A stretch of DNA of 64,000 nt from Rhizomys pruinosus (Eukaryota; Chordata; Mammalia; Rodentia; Spalacidae), in assembly GCA_009823505.1 (NCBI GenBank), contig VZQC01000265.1:5080563-5144562 (forward strand), written 5' to 3'. Below the pieces are notes generated by a model that was not told where the DNA came from, did no database searches, and worked only from the letters and a program-made list of their open reading frames with translations. The position numbers and the translations under genes are program-made. The first letter of the stretch is position 1, and the number at the start of each line of letters is the position of its first letter. Shown piece by piece: positions 1 through 12,287 of the stretch.

Positions 1-48
1 CTGTAACCCCAGCTGTCCTGGAATTCACTCTGTAGACCAGGCTGGCCA
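1..48 (-). mobile_element. B1 SINE, partial at window edge
   Basis: Reverse-strand B1 core (cagctgtcctggaattcac, then tgtagaccaggctggcc). The rest lies outside the window or was lost. Confidence 0.85.
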
Positions 49-177
49 CAAAGCTGCCAACCAGGGATCCAAAGTGATATTTCTCCAGGCCACCCCAAAT
101 CTAGTTTATAGTACCTGGAAGAATTGGGTTTGGGTTTAAATTTCCTTTGTACTTTTTTGTTTGCTAAACTTTTTTCT

Positions 178-388
178 TTAATTAATACATTTCTTTGTGT
201 GCTCGCATGCACGCATGCTCATGCATGCACACATGCTCATGCATGCAGGTGCAGGCACATGGTGGTCAGAGCACAGCACGTGGGAGTTGGTTCTCCCCTT
301 CCTCCATGTGGGTTTCAGGGATGAACTCGGGTTGTCAGGCTAAGCAGCAAGTGTCTTTAAACACGGAGCCTCTCACCAGCCCCCATTA
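178..388 (-). mobile_element. B3-like SINE
   Basis: Reads on the - strand as a tRNA-derived B3: the B3-type middle (gggagttggttctcccct, cctccatgtgggt) ends at a degraded head (ctcaccagccccc). A purine/pyrimidine gcatgc-rich run replaces the usual 3' tail. Confidence 0.65.
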
Positions 389-1372
389 GGCTTTTCTAGA
401 ATGCCCCATTTCTCCCAAACCTTAATTTAAAGTGCAATAGTGGAGTTGAGATAGCCATTTCAAGATCACGATGAACAGCGAAGAGGCCTCTGAGATGTCT
501 TTGGGTGCTGCCTCACCAGGACCAGCTTTGCTGAGAACCCATTGGGCATCTGTCTCTGTAACTCAGGACATGATTGCTACTTTCTGTGTGTTTTTAACTA
601 TAACAGGAGTGGAGTGGGCCTTAGAATCTGTCTAATGGTCTGGTTTCATAGATACCTGTCTGGCCAGGCCCATAGTTCCTCTCTAAGGCTTTGCAACAGT
701 TACAAGAGTCCAGAAAGGATGAAAACACCTGTGCAGGGTTCAGGGACTAGGGTGCATCCCAGGCTGCTGCTGCTGAGCACAGGGAGAATTTTTGGGAATA
801 AATAAATAAATAAAATATCCTCTGAGAAAGGTTGTCTCAGATCATGAAGGTGGTAGGTCAAGGGAAGTCTAGGGGCTCATTTTAAGACAGAGACAAAGTT
901 AGTAGAGTTGGGCTTTTAAGCTGCCAGCACTGTTCCACTTGGCTTGTCCCAGCAGTGGGGGCTGTGTCAGCCTATGGCTTATCTCCTGCAGTCCTCCCAC
1001 CCCTATCCCGCATAAGTAGAAAACCAGATGCCATGACTTGGAAAGAGAAAGCCTGATATCAGGAGGAAGTGAGAAGACAGAAGGTGAATATGACTGGGCA
1101 ACTAGAAAGACAAACCAGCCCCTGCAAGGAGAGACCAGACAGACCCACGGCTCCACCAAGGCTCCGTCTCTTGTTCCTATTCAATTCCTTAAAACTGTGT
1201 CTTTTGTGAATTTCAACTTCCACTCTGCTGAACCAACCAGGGAACAGCTGAAAATTCTTGGAAATGAGACTAACGGAGATCAACTTGAGGGAAGTCTGTA
1301 TTTTTTACCTGGGACATATTCACTTAAAAAATGCTTTTCAAAACTAAACAATACATGCTTGTAATGAAAAGG

Positions 1373-1373
<1 letters not shown>
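389..1373. other. Non-repetitive interval, no gene seen
   Basis: No recognisable SINE or LINE apart from a short taaa run near 798-815. The open frames here lack known motifs and overlap on both strands, so I do not call them coding. Confidence 0.5.

Positions 1374-1374
<1 letters not shown>

Positions 1375-1413
<39 letters not shown>
1375..1413. repeat. (CA)n microsatellite
   Basis: About 19 uninterrupted CA units. Confidence 0.95.
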
Positions 1414-1417
<4 letters not shown>

Positions 1418-1863
1418 TAACCAAGTTTCAAGCCTTACACACTAACATTTTAAGAGTATTCCTTCTATTATTTTCATAGGAATAGAGTTATTCTATTGAC
1501 ACATTCTGTTAATTTGTTTCCAGACTTCAAAATTATGTTAATTCATTAATGTTCAAAATGTGGAGACTTAAATCTTTACATCATCCTCATCATTCAACTG
1601 TGTGGCAAATCCTACCAGTACCTGTCTCAGTGACCTGCAAGTTGCAGGAGGAAAGTTCAGGATAGACTCTTAGGTAGGGATGGAGGGAGTCTAGTGCCTT
1701 TGAGAGCAGAGCAATTGCCTGAGAAATAGCATCAGCCAACCAGCTCGTGACCACACATCCCACTTCTACCTCAACATTTTCAAGTATCCTAAAGAAAAAA
1801 GATACTAATTTTAGAATATGAAAAGCACAGTAATTCAAAGGGCAGGGACTACCTGTAGCTAAG

Positions 1864-1865
<2 letters not shown>

Positions 1866-1905
<40 letters not shown>
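1866..1905. repeat. (CT)n microsatellite
   Basis: About 20 CT units. The reverse-strand Arg-Glu frame through it is an artefact of the repeat. Confidence 0.95.
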
Positions 1906-1907
<2 letters not shown>

Positions 1908-1927
1908 TACGATTTTCAAGGTTTCTT

Positions 1928-2143
1928 TAGTTTTATTTTATGTGTATGAATGTTTTGCATGTATGTATGTATGAATGTTTTGCATGTATGTACCACGTGA
2001 GCACCGATGCTTGCAGAATCAGAAAAAGGGCATCAGATTTCTTAGAATGGGTGTCACAAAGGTTGTGAGTCACCATGTGCATACTGGTTCCACCGAACCC
2101 AGGTCTTCTGCAAGAACAACAAATGAGCCATTTCTCTACCCAC
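1928..2143 (-). mobile_element. B2 SINE, old
   Basis: Degraded reverse-strand B2: tail ttttatgtgtatgaatg, middle caggtcttctgcaaga and head gccatttctct are still readable. A duplicated gaatgttttgcatgtatgta block lies in the tail. Confidence 0.7.
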
Positions 2144-2194
2144 CTGCCCCCCTCTTTTCCAGCCTCTCTCTTTTAAAATATTCATTTATTATTT

Positions 2195-2326
2195 ATTTAG
2201 AGACAGGACTTCGGTATGTAGCCCTGGCAGGCCTGGGATGCTATGAAGACCAGATTGGCCTCAAAGTCACAGAGATCTGCTTGCCTCTGCTGCTCAAGTC
2301 CCAGGCATGTGCCACCGCACCCAGCT
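2195..2326 (-). mobile_element. B1-related SINE, old
   Basis: Reverse-strand 7SL-derived core (agagacaggactt, ggcctcaaagtcacagaga, tgtgccaccgcacccagct) with many substitutions. Confidence 0.65.
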
Positions 2327-2604
2327 GAGGATCTAATCTTTAAGTATAAAGAGTTATACTTTCCCTTATTCTGATTTCTTATTGGCGCATCCTTATTTCT
2401 TTGGGGCTCTAGGTTGAGTTACTTGCTGGAGGAGTATGTTTTGAGTTGCAGATAGAATTCGATACCAGTAGGGATGGGGCAGAGTCAGCTATGGATATAA
2501 TTTTTCAATGCCAAATAACTAACTCCTAGTTATATGGCAGTCACTAACCATTTCATGCAAATGATTTGTTTCAAAGTCAAGTCCTCTGTCATATAGAGTA
2601 CAGA

Positions 2605-2890
2605 TTGATTACTTTTTGCTGTGACACAAGCAACTTAAGGAAGGAGGGGTATATTTGGACTCACAGTTTGAGGGTACATGGCAGTAGGAACATTAAACAG
2701 TGGGTCACATTGCTTGTGCAGTCAGGAAGCAGAGAGGATGAATGCTGGTACTCAGCTCACTTTCTCCATTTTCTCTAGTCTAGGCTTGGAGCCACCCACA
2801 CTCAGGGTGAGTCTTCCTACCTCAGTTAACCCAATCTTGAGACCTCCTCACAGACATACCCAAAGGTGATTCTAGGCCCTGTCAAGTTAA
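2605..2890. repeat. Rodent interspersed repeat (URR/RMER-like)
   Basis: Same family as 5590-6115: shared blocks include ggactcacagtttgaggg, gaagcagagagg and ggtgattctag. I recognise it as a common rodent repeat but am unsure of its database name. Confidence 0.55.
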
Positions 2891-3334
2891 CAGTATTATC
2901 CACAATATTTCATGCTAGATATTTCTCAGTGATTATTTCATATGAGAATCTCTGAAATCTAAAGACAAGCATGCTTTTCCCTATCTTCCATATAAGTTTA
3001 TTTAGGAGCAGAAAAGTATAATACTTCATCCCAAAAGCACATGGCTAATAAACATTTGAGTCAAGATTAGAGTTCAGGGCTGACTTCAAAGCTTATTTTT
3101 TTCCTACTACATAGTGCTACCCTCTTTGTTAAATTTTATAGATAAATATTACTACAATTAAAAATGATTAATTAACACTTGTCTACCCAAGGTGACACTT
3201 TCTCCAAGATCCAGGGATCACCATCATGAATAGTATTATTCATAGGAGACTTTAAAGACATCTCATGAAGATGAGAGGTCACTCAAGTCAACCAGAAATG
3301 ACAGAGAACCTCTGTCCCATGGAAGCTCTGACAA

Positions 3335-3392
3335 CAAAGGGGACACTAGAGCACCTGCTTAGCATGCACAAGGCCCTGGACTTCTTCCTAGC

Positions 3393-3439
<47 letters not shown>
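3335..3439 (+). mobile_element. ID-like SINE with (CA)n tail
   Basis: A degraded ID head (tagagcacctgcttagcatg, caaggccctgga) runs straight into about 23 CA units at 3393-3439. Confidence 0.6.
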
Positions 3440-3441
<2 letters not shown>

Positions 3442-3540
3442 AACAAGAAGAGGCTACAAAGCAGCTTCTATCTTCCATTTACTCTAAAACCAGTCCTGGG
3501 ACATATTATGGTGATAGCAATGGAGACTACTGCTTCTTCT

Positions 3541-3706
3541 TCTTCTTTTTTTTTTTTTTTGGTATTTTTTTGAGACAGGGTCTCCTTTTAGTCCCATCTG
3601 ACCTGGAGCTCACTCTGTAGACCAGGATGGCCTTGAACTCACAGAGGTCCGCCTGCCTCTGCCTCCTGAGTGCTGGGATTAAAGGCATGTGCCACTATGC
3701 CTGGCC
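3541..3706 (-). mobile_element. B1 SINE
   Basis: Poly-T followed by a complete reverse-strand B1 (gagacagggtctcc to atgcctggcc). Confidence 0.9.
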
Positions 3707-4054
3707 TTCCTGCAGCTCTTAGAGTCATTCAATCATAGCATGAGTGGCTGTTTTCCCACTAGGCTTCATTTTATAATGTTAGGGACTATATTTGTCTTTG
3801 CCATTGTTACATCTGCATTCCTAGAATAGTATGTGATCCCTAGTAGATTGTCTTCATCTGTCTTAGTCCATTTGGATCTATTATATAGACTGGCTGTCTC
3901 CAACAGAAATTCATTTGACATTTTTGAAACTTCGAAGTCTAAGATCAAGGTACCAAGAAACACTCTCTCCTGCCAGCCCACTTCCTTGTTCATAGATAGC
4001 AGTCTGCTCACTGTTCTTTTATGTTGGAAAGGACAGAGCAGCTCTCTGGGTTCT

Positions 4055-4129
4055 CATATATACATACATATGTGTGTGTGTGCATGTTGTGTGTGTGTGT
4101 GTGTGTGTATACATATATATACATATATA
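4055..4129. repeat. (TG)n/(TA)n microsatellite
   Basis: Mixed TA, TG and CATA units, variable and low in complexity. Confidence 0.85.
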
Positions 4130-4159
4130 GAGACAGTTGTATAGATACACATATGCATG

Positions 4160-4370
4160 TGTAGCTAACATTTTATTTACTTATTTTGTGTATATCTATG
4201 GGTATGTGTGTGTGCATGTACAGGTATGTTCCACAGTGTGCATGCGGAGGTCCAAGGACAAATTGTGGGAGCTGGTCCTCTCCTTCCACCATGTGAGTCC
4301 TAGGCTCAAATGTGAACCATTAGGTTTGGCAACAGGTTATCTTACCAGTGTGCCATCTCACTGGCCCTGA
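4160..4370 (-). mobile_element. B3 SINE
   Basis: Reverse-strand B3 with typical middle (tggtcctctccttccaccat) and head (gtgccatctcactggccc). Confidence 0.8.
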
Positions 4371-5589
4371 GTTCTCCTTATAAGGACATTAACTTCATTC
4401 ACTGGGGTTCATTACCTCTCCAAGGTCCTACCTCCAAACGCCATCATGCTGGAGACTGAGTATCAATATTTGAACTGGGGGAAAGGATGGACCTTAGCAT
4501 TCAGATTATAGTATTCATAATATTTGCTGGATAAATGACTGAAAATAGTATCCGTGACAAAGGTCTGGGCTGGAGTTGAGGATGGCTTGTGATCAGATCT
4601 ACATGTATAAATGTATCTCTCAGAATGTGTAGTCTAAATTGGAGTGATCTAAATGAATATGAGTTAGGAAGTATATATAATCAATCAGTTTCCATTTCTA
4701 ATATCAACGATCAAATCCTTGGTCATAAGCAAAGACCATCTGAAATGGGAATGAAGGTTTCTTTTTTCACTTTCCCTTGCTACCTTAAGTGAAGGCAAAC
4801 TCTTTTCTTCTCCATGATTTCTCCAAATAAATTTATGTCAGGGCCTAAATAGGCAATCCTTTCAAAAGAGACAGTGCTTCCCACAACTTTCTTGTTTTCA
4901 AAGGGAAAACTGGGCTTTAAATTGTGCATTAAACCTGGTCTTTAAGCAATTAATATCATGGCTGAGAAATGAAAACCAAGAATATTACAAGTGGATTTTG
5001 TCATAATTCTACATCTCCCAAATGTGGAAACTCCAGGAAAGTCCAGATCCCCGGCAGAAACCCATCTGCTCTCTTTCCAGTGCAATACTCTTCTGTTTAT
5101 ATTTGCTCATTTCCTTCACAGAGTGCCAGGAGAGAAAAAGTGATATTTTAAAAATTCATCTGCTAGTATTTATGCAAACGCTTTTCTCTCCAAGTGTGGG
5201 TTGAGCAACGTGACTGAAGCGTCTCCAACAGACCCCCAGAGTAATTTTAATAAAGAAAGGGGAGGAAATATGCCTAGGATGGCTGAAGCTGGTGGTGGAG
5301 GGACACACATCATCTGTTAGAGAACCAGAGGTACTTGACAGAGTGGCTGGAGCCCTAGTTTTCAAGGCTCATTTGAATGATTATAGAGTCTTTACCGATT
5401 TTCTGCTATGGGCTATTATGGGATCATAAAAGCTTACGTTTTCTGGCAGATAGCATAAAGGTCAAGAATTATAAGACAGCATGCTACTGACTTGAGGAGA
5501 AAGGAGAAGAAACACTGAGCCTCAGTTAGGTGTCCGTCTTCACTAAGTGCTTCATTTACAGTATTTCGTTTAATTCTTACAATGTGTGA

Positions 5590-5810
5590 ATTGCCTTTTC
5601 TGTTGTCATTGCGACAAAATTCCTGGCAAGAACAACTTCAAGGGTTTGGCTCACAGTTTGAGGGGATACAGCCCATCATGTCAGAAGGCATTGATGATGG
5701 GAGTGTGAAGGAGCTAGTCACATTGCCTCCGTAATCAAGGAGCAGAGAGAGATGAATACTGGTGCTTAGCTTTCATTTTCTTTCCCTTCTTTTTTTGTGT
5801 GTGTTTTTTT

Positions 5811-5849
<39 letters not shown>

Positions 5850-6115
5850 GAGACAGGGTCTCCCTATAGCCCCAGCTGTTCTGGAACTCACTCTGTAGAC
5901 GAGGCTAGCTTTGAACTCACAAAGATCTGCCTGCCTCTGCCTCCCAAGTGCTAGGATTAAAGGTGTGCGCCACCACGCCCGGCTTTTCCTTCCCTTCTTA
6001 TGCAATCTGGGAGTCCAATCTGTGAGATGGCACTATATCAGTTAAGCCTGTCTTGAGATGTTCTTACAGGAAGTCCCAGAGGTGTGTCACCTAGGTGATT
6101 ATAAATCCAGTCAAT
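5590..6115. repeat. Rodent interspersed repeat interrupted by a B1
   Basis: Left part 5590-5791 and right part 5984-6115 match the order of the repeat at 2605-2890 (tggctcacagtttgagg, gcagagagagatgaat, then cacctaggtgatta). A younger B1 splits it. Confidence 0.6.
5792..5983 (-). mobile_element. B1 SINE with target-site duplication
   Basis: Complete reverse B1 with a (TG)n run of about 29 bp grown in its tail (5816-5844). Flanks are 16 bp with one mismatch: ttttctttcccttctt (5776-5791) and ttttccttcccttctt (5984-5999). Confidence 0.92.
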
Positions 6116-6422
6116 CCTAAATCCAGTCAATGAAGATTAACCGTTATACATACCTATCCCAAGATGCTATTCTTCTTTTTCATAACAAGGCTCATAGTGG
6201 ACATACAACATAAGATTACATAACCTATGTTATTTTGAAAATTCGTGCTCTTTTTCCTCCATCATACATAAGTTTACATGGTTTGAAATCTATTATATTC
6301 ATGTTCATAATCTAAATAGCTAACATTTGTTGAATGCTTTCTTCAACAGAGGCAATCTCTTAAGTTCTGGATATATGTTAACAGATTTAAACTTCGTAAC
6401 TATTCGGGGAGGTGAGTTCTGC

Positions 6423-6500
<78 letters not shown>

Positions 6501-6546
6501 TCCTTCCTTCCTTCCTTCCTTCCTTCCTTCCTTCCTCCCTTCCTTT
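6423..6546. repeat. (TTTC)n(TC)n(TTCC)n microsatellite
   Basis: Three consecutive pyrimidine repeat types directly abutting the B1 tail at 6547. This indicates growth from the A-tail of that B1. Confidence 0.95.
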
Positions 6547-6693
6547 TTTTTGGTGTTTTTGAGATAGGGTCTCCTTGTAGCCCCAGCTGACCTAGAACTC
6601 ACTCTGTAGACCAGGCTGGCCTTGAACTCACAGAGATCCACTTGCCTCTGCCTCCAAAGTGCTGGGATTAAAGGCATGTGCCACCATGCCAGC
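6547..6693 (-). mobile_element. B1 SINE
   Basis: Complete reverse B1 core whose tail has become the adjoining microsatellite. Confidence 0.9.
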
Positions 6694-6803
6694 TATTTTG
6701 GGGACAGTAAACTGAGTCTGTGCAAAAGTAAAGTACAAATCATGTTTTTGTGCCTTAAACTCTCTCCTTTCTCATCCACAAGGAGTGCTTTGAGGCACAT
6801 TCC

Positions 6804-6866
6804 AACACACACACACACAGACATACACACACACACACACACACACATGCGCGAGCACACACATGC
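6804..6866. repeat. (CA)n microsatellite, interrupted
   Basis: CA units broken by caga, cata and gcgcgag. Confidence 0.9.
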
Positions 6867-8234
6867 ACCCTTCAGTCATCCTAAGCCTACGAAACATAAT
6901 GGGGACAATAGTCAGCAAACACAATTTCTTTATTCCTCCCTGAATCCCCCTTTTCTAGCACACATCCTAGAAGCTGCGTCTCGGTACGCTAGTGGGTCAA
7001 GACGGCCACTGAAAATAAGTTAGGTAGTCTATACTCTTTTCAAGTTCAAGAACCAAGTCTCTACTTTTAGAGTTTCTCTGCTGTCAAGAGAATATCCTCC
7101 GCTTGGGGTAGATGCAAACAGGCCTCCCCTTAGCTGCTACTGGGAAAAGATGTCAGAGCAGCCACATGCCAGGCAGGGAGTCCCCGTGTCTTCTCCTGGC
7201 CCCTTCTCTTCAGGGTTCTGCTATGAAATAAATTGTGAGGAGAACAACGGCGAAAGAGTTCATGGCACACTGCCCTTGAATTCCTTTGATGGACAACCAC
7301 CATATTCATGGCCCCACACCTCCATGTTTATGAGGTCAGAGCTGTGGGGGAGGTGACTTGCCACAGACACCATTTAAGAAGGAGCAAGCAGAATGAAGGA
7401 ATCGGAAAGGCTTCACCTTATATCCAAGACACAGAGTGAGGTCAAAATATTGTTCAAATAGCTGAATCAGACTAAGTTTGAAACCCAGTGGAGCTAAAAT
7501 TAGTTTTTCCCCCTTTGCTACTCAGCAGGTGAGGGCTTATAAGGAACATCATAGTGATTTAGAGAAAAGGAAACCATGTTTTCTTCACACATCTGGGTAG
7601 AATGAGTAATTCTGTGAGACTGGTCTACAGGCGAAGGCTGAGCAGATGCAAGTTTCAGCTTCTAAGATCAAAAACCCAAGGCCGCTGCAGCCTGCCTCTC
7701 CCACTCATGCTGGGGAGCAGGTGGCAGTTCCAGGCCTTTCTTTAAAGACCTGGTCCTTCTCCTGTGAGGGCCATGCACTTATTTTTAGACAATATAAGAA
7801 CTCACTCATCATTCTCAACCACACTGTTCAGTTTGAATAAACTACCTGCCTCTCCCTGGTGAGGCACACAATGACAGTGGAGTCTTCTGTGTCTAGTGCC
7901 TGTGGGTGACCAGGACAATGGCCACACCACTGCTGGGAAAGGAGACCTTAGTCTACAGTCACCTCTCATTCCCAACACCAGGCGAAGATGTTGGAGACCT
8001 GTTGAGAAGGAAAGAGGGATAAATCTGGGTGGTGCACTTAGGAGTGACGGTCAGCAGACTTGTCTTGGGTTTAGTAAGGCTCTGGGGAAAGATTTTAGTG
8101 TTCAGTATTGTGAACAGCTGCTGTGACTCTAGGAATGGAAAACAAGAAAAGAAGAATCTTTTCCAAGTCTAGACTTAGACCTTATCCATTTCTGATCTTC
8201 GCTAATGGCAGGTAGCAGAAAGAACAGTTAACAG
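6867..8234. other. Non-repetitive interval, no gene seen
   Basis: Apparently single-copy sequence. Short open frames occur (for example 7150-7356 and 7896-8126), but none carries a recognisable domain. Confidence 0.45.
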
Positions 8235-8335
8235 GTGCCTGGGTTTGGATCTTCAAATTCCACTTTTGCTACTTCCTTCCTATGTAACCTTGGGCAAGTT
8301 TCTTAACTTCTCTATGACTTTCATCTGGACTTTCA
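8235..8335 (+). mobile_element. MIR remnant
   Basis: MIR-like core: tgggtttggatcttcaaatt, then accttgggcaagtttcttaa. Confidence 0.6.
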
Positions 8336-8544
8336 ACTAAAAGATTGAAAAAAAAATCACAGTATCTTTCCTGATAGAATTATTGCAGAACTAAATGATA
8401 CATATGAAGAACAATTGATGCATAACAATGATACATAAAGAACAATTCCTGGTGATAAAAAATGATAAATTTGGCTCTATTATTCTTTTTATGACAAGTG
8501 TTAAGAGTATCATTTTTTTGTTTGGTTGGTTTTTCTTTTCTTTT

Positions 8545-8655
8545 TCTTTTTTTTTTGGTCTTTTGACCAAAAAAGTGGCTGGAACTAGAACTCACTATGT
8601 AGACCAAGCTGACCTTGAACTCACAGAGATCCACCTGTTTCTGCCTCCCCAGTGC
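8545..8655 (-). mobile_element. B1 SINE, partial
   Basis: Reverse B1 missing its 5' part: tggtcttttg, then aactcactatgtagaccaag and cacagagatccacctg, ending at the RNA Pol III B-box side. Confidence 0.75.
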
Positions 8656-8664
8656 AAGAGTAGC

Positions 8665-8888
8665 ATAATTTTTAAATTAATTAATTTTTATGTGCATGAA
8701 CGCTTTACTTGTATGTATGTAAGTGCACTTGTGTCATGCAATGCCCACAGAGGTCAGAAGAGGGTGTCAGATCCCCTGGAACTGGAGTTATGGATGGTTG
8801 TTAGTCATCACGTGGGCGCTGGGATTTAAACCTAGGTCTTCTGCAACAACAGCCAGTCCTCTTAACTGCTGAGCTATCTATGCAGCTC
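8665..8888 (-). mobile_element. B2 SINE, older type
   Basis: Full-length reverse B2 without the 17-bp duplication (cctggaactggagttatgg). Confidence 0.85.
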
Positions 8889-8935
8889 AAAGAGTAGCAT
8901 AATTTAAGACATTGCTAAATTTGACAAGTGATTAA

Positions 8936-9186
8936 GGGGCTGGAGAGATGGCCTAGCGGTTAAGAGCGCCGACCACTCTTGCAGAGGACCCGGGTTCGAT
9001 CCCCAGCACCCACATGGCGGCCAAGAGCCGTTTGAAACTCCAATTCCAGGAGAACTCCAGTTCCAGGGGAATCCGACACCCTCTTCTGACCTCCGCGGCA
9101 TTGCACGACACGGGTGCACAAACTTGCATGCAGACAGTACATTCATACACATACAGAAATAAATAAAATTAATTAAAAAAATTTTT
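8936..9186 (+). mobile_element. B2 SINE, 17-bp-duplication subfamily
   Basis: Head ggggctggagagatggccta, intact Pol III A box (tggcctagcgg) and B box (ggttcgatccc). Two consecutive aactcca-ttccagg units form the duplication. Tail with AATAAA motifs. High CpG content suggests a young copy. No clear target-site duplication found. Confidence 0.93.
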
Positions 9187-9496
9187 AAAGAATAAGCTCT
9201 AATCAAATTTTCACCAAATAATCATAATTTGCACCCTTCAGAGATCCATCCACCTTTCTGACAGGACCAGCCTCCCACACTTTACAAAGAAATGTGTTCA
9301 TTCAAATAATCAGATCCTTCAGCCAAGCAGGGGTTTGAAACAACCATTCAGTCCCTCCCTGCCTTGAAGGACGGCATCATATGCAGTGAACAAAAAGGTA
9401 ATACTCAGGCACTGTTTTCCTCCTGGTAGGCAGAGCTCAGGATTAAGTCCATTTTCATTCAGAATGGGCACTTAGACCAGAGAACAGAAAAGAAAG

Positions 9497-9615
9497 TGGA
9501 CTTTGGAGTCCAGTCAGGAGGGGTTGGGTTTTTAAGTTTGGCTCTGTAGCTTCCTAACTACATGAACCTAATAATAGAGTTATCTTTAAAAATGGGGCTA
9601 ATAACCCTGAGAGAG
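9497..9615 (+). mobile_element. MIR remnant
   Basis: Order of MIR blocks kept: actttggagtccagtcagg, tctgtagcttcctaac, aatggggctaataa. Confidence 0.55.
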
Positions 9616-10950
9616 TAGGGGTTTGTTCTGGAGGATTGGGTGCAATTATTTAGATAAAGTATGACTGTTTAAATGAGTTGAGCTGTCACTCAGTAAATGT
9701 CCGTTACCTCTTCTGCTTCCCCCCTACCCTGCTGAGACATGGAACTGTTGGGCTATGCTGGGGGAGGGGCACTCAGTGGTTCATTTTCCTTTTTTAAGGC
9801 AAAAGATCATGTTGAAGACAGGAAGAAACAAGGTCCCTATTGGCCTCACCTTTTCTATGGAGTGACTACAATTCTTCCTTCTCCTACTTAAAAAGCCAAT
9901 GTCCATCTATCTGCTTCCATGTTATTTGGTCACTCTGTCAGCCTGGGAATGAATGTTTGCTCCATCTGTATGGAAGATGGAAACCAGGCCTCAAGAAGAT
10001 TTACTCTGATATGGCGCCTTTCCGAAGTGGAACGGGTGTGTCCAACACTTATGGGACAGGATAAGTAAGAAGTGGTGGGGTCTGGCTTGCCCATGGCAGG
10101 GCGATGCTCCTTCATTAAGCAAGGAATCAGTACAAGCCCTGGCAAGTCCCCATCAGAGTTATAAGAATACAGATGATTCTTCAGTCCAATCACCTGGAAT
10201 TAGTTCATTCTCAGTCACAGAGCCTTCTTCCCCTCCTAGATTGCCATTTGAGTACCCAACCATCAGCCTCACTAAGGCCTTGTCCTATCCCTACACTGAG
10301 GCGTCATCTTATCTCACCACAGATCCCATGCTCTTCACTTCTGAGAGGTTCCCCAAGATGAAAGAAGGCTAAGGACAGGGGCCCCTGGGAGGGGTGTCTG
10401 AGCTGCTGACACAAAACAAGTGCTGACACTGGAAAGTACCGATGCTCAACCAAGAGCCACTTCCCACAGATGACAGCTGGGCTTGAGGTTTGTTTCTTGG
10501 ATTTGGTCCAGACTCCTGAAGCCCAGTCTCACCTGTCTTTCCCTGTCTTGGTTTCCTAGCAAGTGGGAAGTTACTAACAACAAAGGGAAATTGCTACCTA
10601 CTTCCCAGCCAGTCATCACTGTAAGTTTGCGTGAGTTGACCAACTTCATAATGCTGTGAAATTTAATTAGTATTTACTGTGTACTCTGAAATGAAAGGTG
10701 CTCAAATTATGTAGAGCTAAGGCAATCAATAGGGCATTCTGGGTTATTCTGCAGTAAGGTGTCAATGGAGTGTTTGTTCTTTTAGCTTGTGGACTGAACT
10801 TTCATTTTTGTTCAGGTTGAAATGTGGGTTATGATTATTTTATTTTTTCTCTTTATAAATCAAAGTTTGAGGCATGAACAGCTGTGTTGGAATACAAAAC
10901 CCACCACTCCCAGTTGAAATGTTCAGCGTAGTGATTTAAAAATGAAATGA
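9616..10950. other. Non-repetitive interval, no gene seen
   Basis: No SINE or LINE recognised. Open frames near 9840-10361 and 10446-10649 are short, overlap on opposite strands and show no motif. Confidence 0.45.
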
Positions 10951-11168
10951 GGGGACCAGAGAGATGGCTCAGTGGTTAAGAGCACTGGCTGCTCTTGCAG
11001 AGGCCCAGGTTTGGTTCCCATCGCCCATATGGCAGCAAACAACCATCCATAACTCCAGTTCCAGAGGATGAAACACCTTCTTCTGGCTTTCATGGGCACT
11101 GGACACATGACTACACTTACATATATACAAGCAAAAGATTCACATAAAATAAAAATAAAATTTTAAAA
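10951..11168 (+). mobile_element. B2 SINE, older type
   Basis: B2 head and body with many substitutions, tail aaaataaaaataaaatttt. A likely short target-site duplication is taaaaatga on both sides. Confidence 0.85.
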
Positions 11169-12146
11169 ATGATAGCAAACATCTCTTAGATTCAAATATA
11201 TTTGTACAATGTCAACTAAGGAGGTATTATCTAGGTTTTTTGTTTTTGTTGTTTTGTTTTGAACAAAAGAAGGCAAATGGCACGATTGTATGTCTATGAA
11301 ATCCTGCTCAACTTGAATCCTGGAAGTTGTCTTTGCCTCTAGTTTCATTTTAGACTCACTTGAGAAACACTGGCTTCTATTTACTCTTAGATCCCTTATT
11401 CTTTACCTCTCTGCTCCAATTGAGAACACAAAAAGGACCAGTTCGCAATAATCACTTGAGATGAGCCATCCCCAGAGCCACTGAAGTGGGCTCTTCCCCC
11501 TGATGAGAAGCAGCACGAAGAGGAGGAAGTGGGTACACCAGGTGGAACCGGGACTGCTGCGGGGGTGACTGATTCCATCAGCACTGTCAGCACCCACAGA
11601 GCCATGAAGGCAGAACGGAGCCCGTGTAGGGCTCTGTAAGAAAGCTCCCCTATCTGTAACCATCAGGAGGGCTGTCAGCCAAGTCCCTGCACTGTGTGCA
11701 GATCCTCAGCGCTGTCAGTCTCATTGCAAGCTTTGAAGTCTGGCAACTGTTTCTTGTCAGCCAGAAGTCTCTGCCTCTTCACACCTTCTAGCTGTTCCCC
11801 TCACTGCCATGATTCCATCCAAATTTTTCTTGGGAGGTCCCTATTATACTCTGCTTCCGTGAGAATGTAATTCCCAATGGTGGGATATCCAAAGTTCGGG
11901 TTACACCCTTATAAACAAAAGCAAAACACAAGTATCGTTATCATCATCCAAATAATTCAGTGCATATGAGTTTCCATATCTTGAAGTCTGGGGTTTGCAA
12001 TCTTTGACAATGCTTTTCTGTGGCTTTCTTTGGTATCTTTTTCCTTATTCTTCCCAATAATAACAATCTACTGACAACCAGCTCACCAAGTATTTGTAGG
12101 CAATTTCTCTGTCTTATAAATTTATCTTCATAGCAATTAAAAGAGC
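11169..12146. other. Non-repetitive interval, no gene seen
   Basis: No repeat or gene recognised. The two overlapping reverse frames at 11396-11663 have no known domain. Confidence 0.45.
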
Positions 12147-12282
12147 AATCTCAGCCTGGGCATGGAGGGGCATACCTGTGATCCCAGCAATTGAGAAGGG
12201 AGGCAGGAGGATCAAGAGTTCAAAGTCACGCTCAGCTACACAGCAAGTTTGAGGCTGATCTGGGCACAAAGGAGAAAAGTGA
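12147..12282 (+). mobile_element. Old 7SL-derived SINE (PB1/B1F type)
   Basis: Weak B1-like order: gcctgggcatgg, gtgatcccagca, gaggcaggaggatca. Confidence 0.6.
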
Positions 12283-12287
12283 AAGGG

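Larger units (their letters stand above)
3855..4535. repeat. Ancient eutherian repeat split by a microsatellite and B3
   Basis: The left part (tgtcttagtccatttgg, gaagtctaagatcaaggt) and the right part (accatcatgctgga-like, attcagattatag) look like two halves of one old mammalian repeat. They are separated by the TA/TG run and the B3 at 4160. Family name uncertain. Confidence 0.4.

Noticed and set aside
1590..1919. Arg-Glu repeat protein on the - strand
   Set aside because: Translation of the (CT)n microsatellite.
6387..6677. Arg/Glu/Lys repeat protein on the - strand
   Set aside because: It is translation of the TTTC/TC/TTCC microsatellite plus B1.
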